A DNA stretch of 16,014 bases, from the NCBI GenBank assembly GCA_031280455.1, contig JAITGR010000079.1, positions 1-16,014 of the forward strand, read 5' to 3'. The DNA comes from Spirochaetaceae bacterium. Lineage in GTDB: Bacteria > Spirochaetota > Spirochaetia > Treponematales > Breznakiellaceae. Of this stretch, positions 14,833 through 16,014 are shown piece by piece. Every line of letters starts with the position of its first letter. Within the stretch, counting starts at the first letter, position 1. Under the pieces are notes generated by a model, which did no database searches, was not told the origin of the DNA, and saw only the letters and a program-made list of their open reading frames with translations. The position numbers and the translations under genes were made by a program.

Positions 14833-16014
14833 ATGAACAAGATTTTGTACGAAAAAATTATGGAAGCGTTTTCGTCGGTGCTGCCGATTACGGCTATTGT
14901 GCTTTTGGCGAGCGTTTTCCTTACGCCGCTTCCGGCGGGTACCTTGCTCTTGTTCCTGGGCGGCGCCGCACTGCTCATTGTGGGCATGGGTTTTTTTACT
15001 ATGGGCGCGGATATGGCGATGATGCCCATGGGCGAGGGTGTGGGGATTCAGTTGACCAAAACAACGAAGCTGGTTGTTATTCTTTCGGTTACGTTTGTTA
15101 TGGGGCTTATTATCACGATTGCGGAGCCCGATTTGCAGGTGCTCGCGCGGCTGGTGCCGTCCATACAGCCACCCATCGTACTCATTCTTACCGTCGCCGG
15201 CGGGGTCGGGATTTTTCTGGTACTGTCGATTGTGCGTACCTTGTTCAAAATCCGGCTTTCTATTCTGCTGATTATTTCCTACGTTATTACGTTTGGCGTG
15301 GCGTTTATGGCGCCGCCGGCTTTTTTGCCGGTCGCCTTCGACTCAGGCGGTGTTACGACCGGCCCTATCACGGTGCCGTTCATTCTGGCTATGGGTGTGG
15401 GTGTCGCGTCGATTCGCGGCGACAAGGGTTCGCAGGAGGATAGCTTCGGGCTGGTCGCGTTGTGCAGCGTCGGGCCTATTTTGTCGGTGCTGCTGCTGGG
15501 TATGTTCTACAATCCCGCGCCTGCCGCCATTGCCGTGAACGAGTTGGCCGCCGCCGACACGAGCCGCGCGGTCGCCCTGGAGTTTGCGTCGCATATTCCC
15601 GGGTCGTTTAACGAGGTGATTCAGGCGCTGGGCGCTGTCGCGTTCTGTTTTATTGTGTTCCAGCTTGTTTCGCGCCGCTTCAAAAAACACCAGATACGGC
15701 GGGTGGCGGTGGGGTTTGTGTACACGCTCATCGGCCTTGTCGTGTTTATAACCGGTGTCAACGTGGGGTTTATTCCCGCCGGCCAGCTTTTGGGCGCGCA
15801 GCTTGCGGCATCTCCCTTCCGCTGGGTGCTGGTGCCCTTCGGCATGGTCGTCGGCTACTTTATCGTGTCCGCCGAGCCGGCGGTTCATGTCTTGAATAAA
15901 CAGGTTGAAGATATATCCGCCGGCGCAATACCCGCGCGTACCATGCACGCCGGCCTGGCTGTCGGCATGGCCAGCGCGCTGGGGCTGGATATGGTGCGCG
16001 TTTTGCTGCATATA
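14833..16014 (+). CDS. DUF1538 family membrane protein (3' end outside window)
   Basis: The open frame runs 394 codons to the window edge without a stop. It is a hydrophobic multi-helix protein with the DUF1538 hallmark 'FDSGGVTTGPITVPFILAMG' (from residue 169). It is internally duplicated: 'AEPDLQVLARLVPSI' (from 97) corresponds to 'AEPAVHVLNKQVEDI' (from 347), so a second FDSGG-type motif is expected past the edge. Function is unknown; a transport role is commonly assumed. The ATG at 14833 has no nearby Shine-Dalgarno sequence, while an in-frame TTG at 14812 has GGAGG (14802-14806) five bases upstream and would add seven residues. The MITE-like element ends 50 bases before the ATG. Confidence 0.88.
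   Translation, partial: MNKILYEKIMEAFSSVLPITAIVLLASVFLTPLPAGTLLLFLGGAALLIVGMGFFTMGADMAMMPMGEGVGIQLTKTTKLVVILSVTFVMGLIITIAEPDLQVLARLVPSIQPPIVLILTVAGGVGIFLVLSIVRTLFKIRLSILLIISYVITFGVAFMAPPAFLPVAFDSGGVTTGPITVPFILAMGVGVASIRGDKGSQEDSFGLVALCSVGPILSVLLLGMFYNPAPAAIAVNELAAADTSRAVALEFASHIPGSFNEVIQALGAVAFCFIVFQLVSRRFKKHQIRRVAVGFVYTLIGLVVFITGVNVGFIPAGQLLGAQLAASPFRWVLVPFGMVVGYFIVSAEPAVHVLNKQVEDISAGAIPARTMHAGLAVGMASALGLDMVRVLLHI

Noticed and set aside
15240..15258. Further copy of the GTTCAAAA palindrome arm
   Set aside because: It is within conserved coding sequence (TLFKI) of the DUF1538 gene and has no partner arm.
14760..15443. Plus-strand 227-codon open frame overlapping the DUF1538 gene
   Set aside because: It is a shifted reading of the DUF1538 gene, whose own frame gives a well-known family signature and runs to the window end.

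Overview
The window is about 16 kb of GC-rich bacterial DNA and is most likely chromosomal. The gene content fits a spirochaete, possibly Treponema-like, but this is an inference of moderate confidence. The pointers are a ParE of the type with the 'VDEFIMGNG' signature, a complete rnfCDGEAB operon as in anaerobic acetogens and fermenters, a lipoprotein with a relaxed lipobox, a small outer-membrane barrel ending in Phe, and a TraB-family protein. No rRNA, tRNA, CRISPR array or transposase gene was found.

Layout: (1) 1-365 is a gene-free array of hairpins. (2) 366-3754 holds a coiled-coil protein of unknown function whose stop overlaps the start of a topoisomerase IV subunit B gene; that ParE carries a 129-residue N-terminal tail made only of Ala, Pro, Lys and Thr. 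(3) 3801-8991 is the Rnf operon behind a good sigma70-type promoter (TTGACC-18-TATAAT). The order is rnfC, rnfD, rnfG, rnfE, rnfA, rnfB, with ATGA overlaps linking D/G/E/A. (4) On the minus strand lie an outer-membrane beta-barrel protein (9094-9705) with its own terminator, and a polar amino-acid ABC transporter permease plus substrate-binding lipoprotein (9874-11392) without an ATPase gene. (5) 11393-11821 holds a perfect palindrome and a second, inverted copy of the hairpin array. (6) 11822-14442 is a TPR lipoprotein gene overlapping a TraB-family membrane protein gene. (7) 14443-14832 holds a MITE-like element of about 314 bp, with terminal inverted repeats and a 12-bp direct repeat at its borders, and a second large palindrome inside it. 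(8) 14833 to the window end is a truncated DUF1538 membrane protein.

Functionally, the Rnf complex would couple reduced ferredoxin oxidation to NAD+ reduction and pump Na+ or H+. The ABC genes import an amino acid. The remaining genes are envelope or membrane proteins with little known function. The most unusual content is non-coding. The hairpin-array repeat keeps its linker sequences while its stems change by paired substitutions, and copies sit in opposite orientation at both ends of an 11-kb block. The parE tail is the most unusual protein feature.
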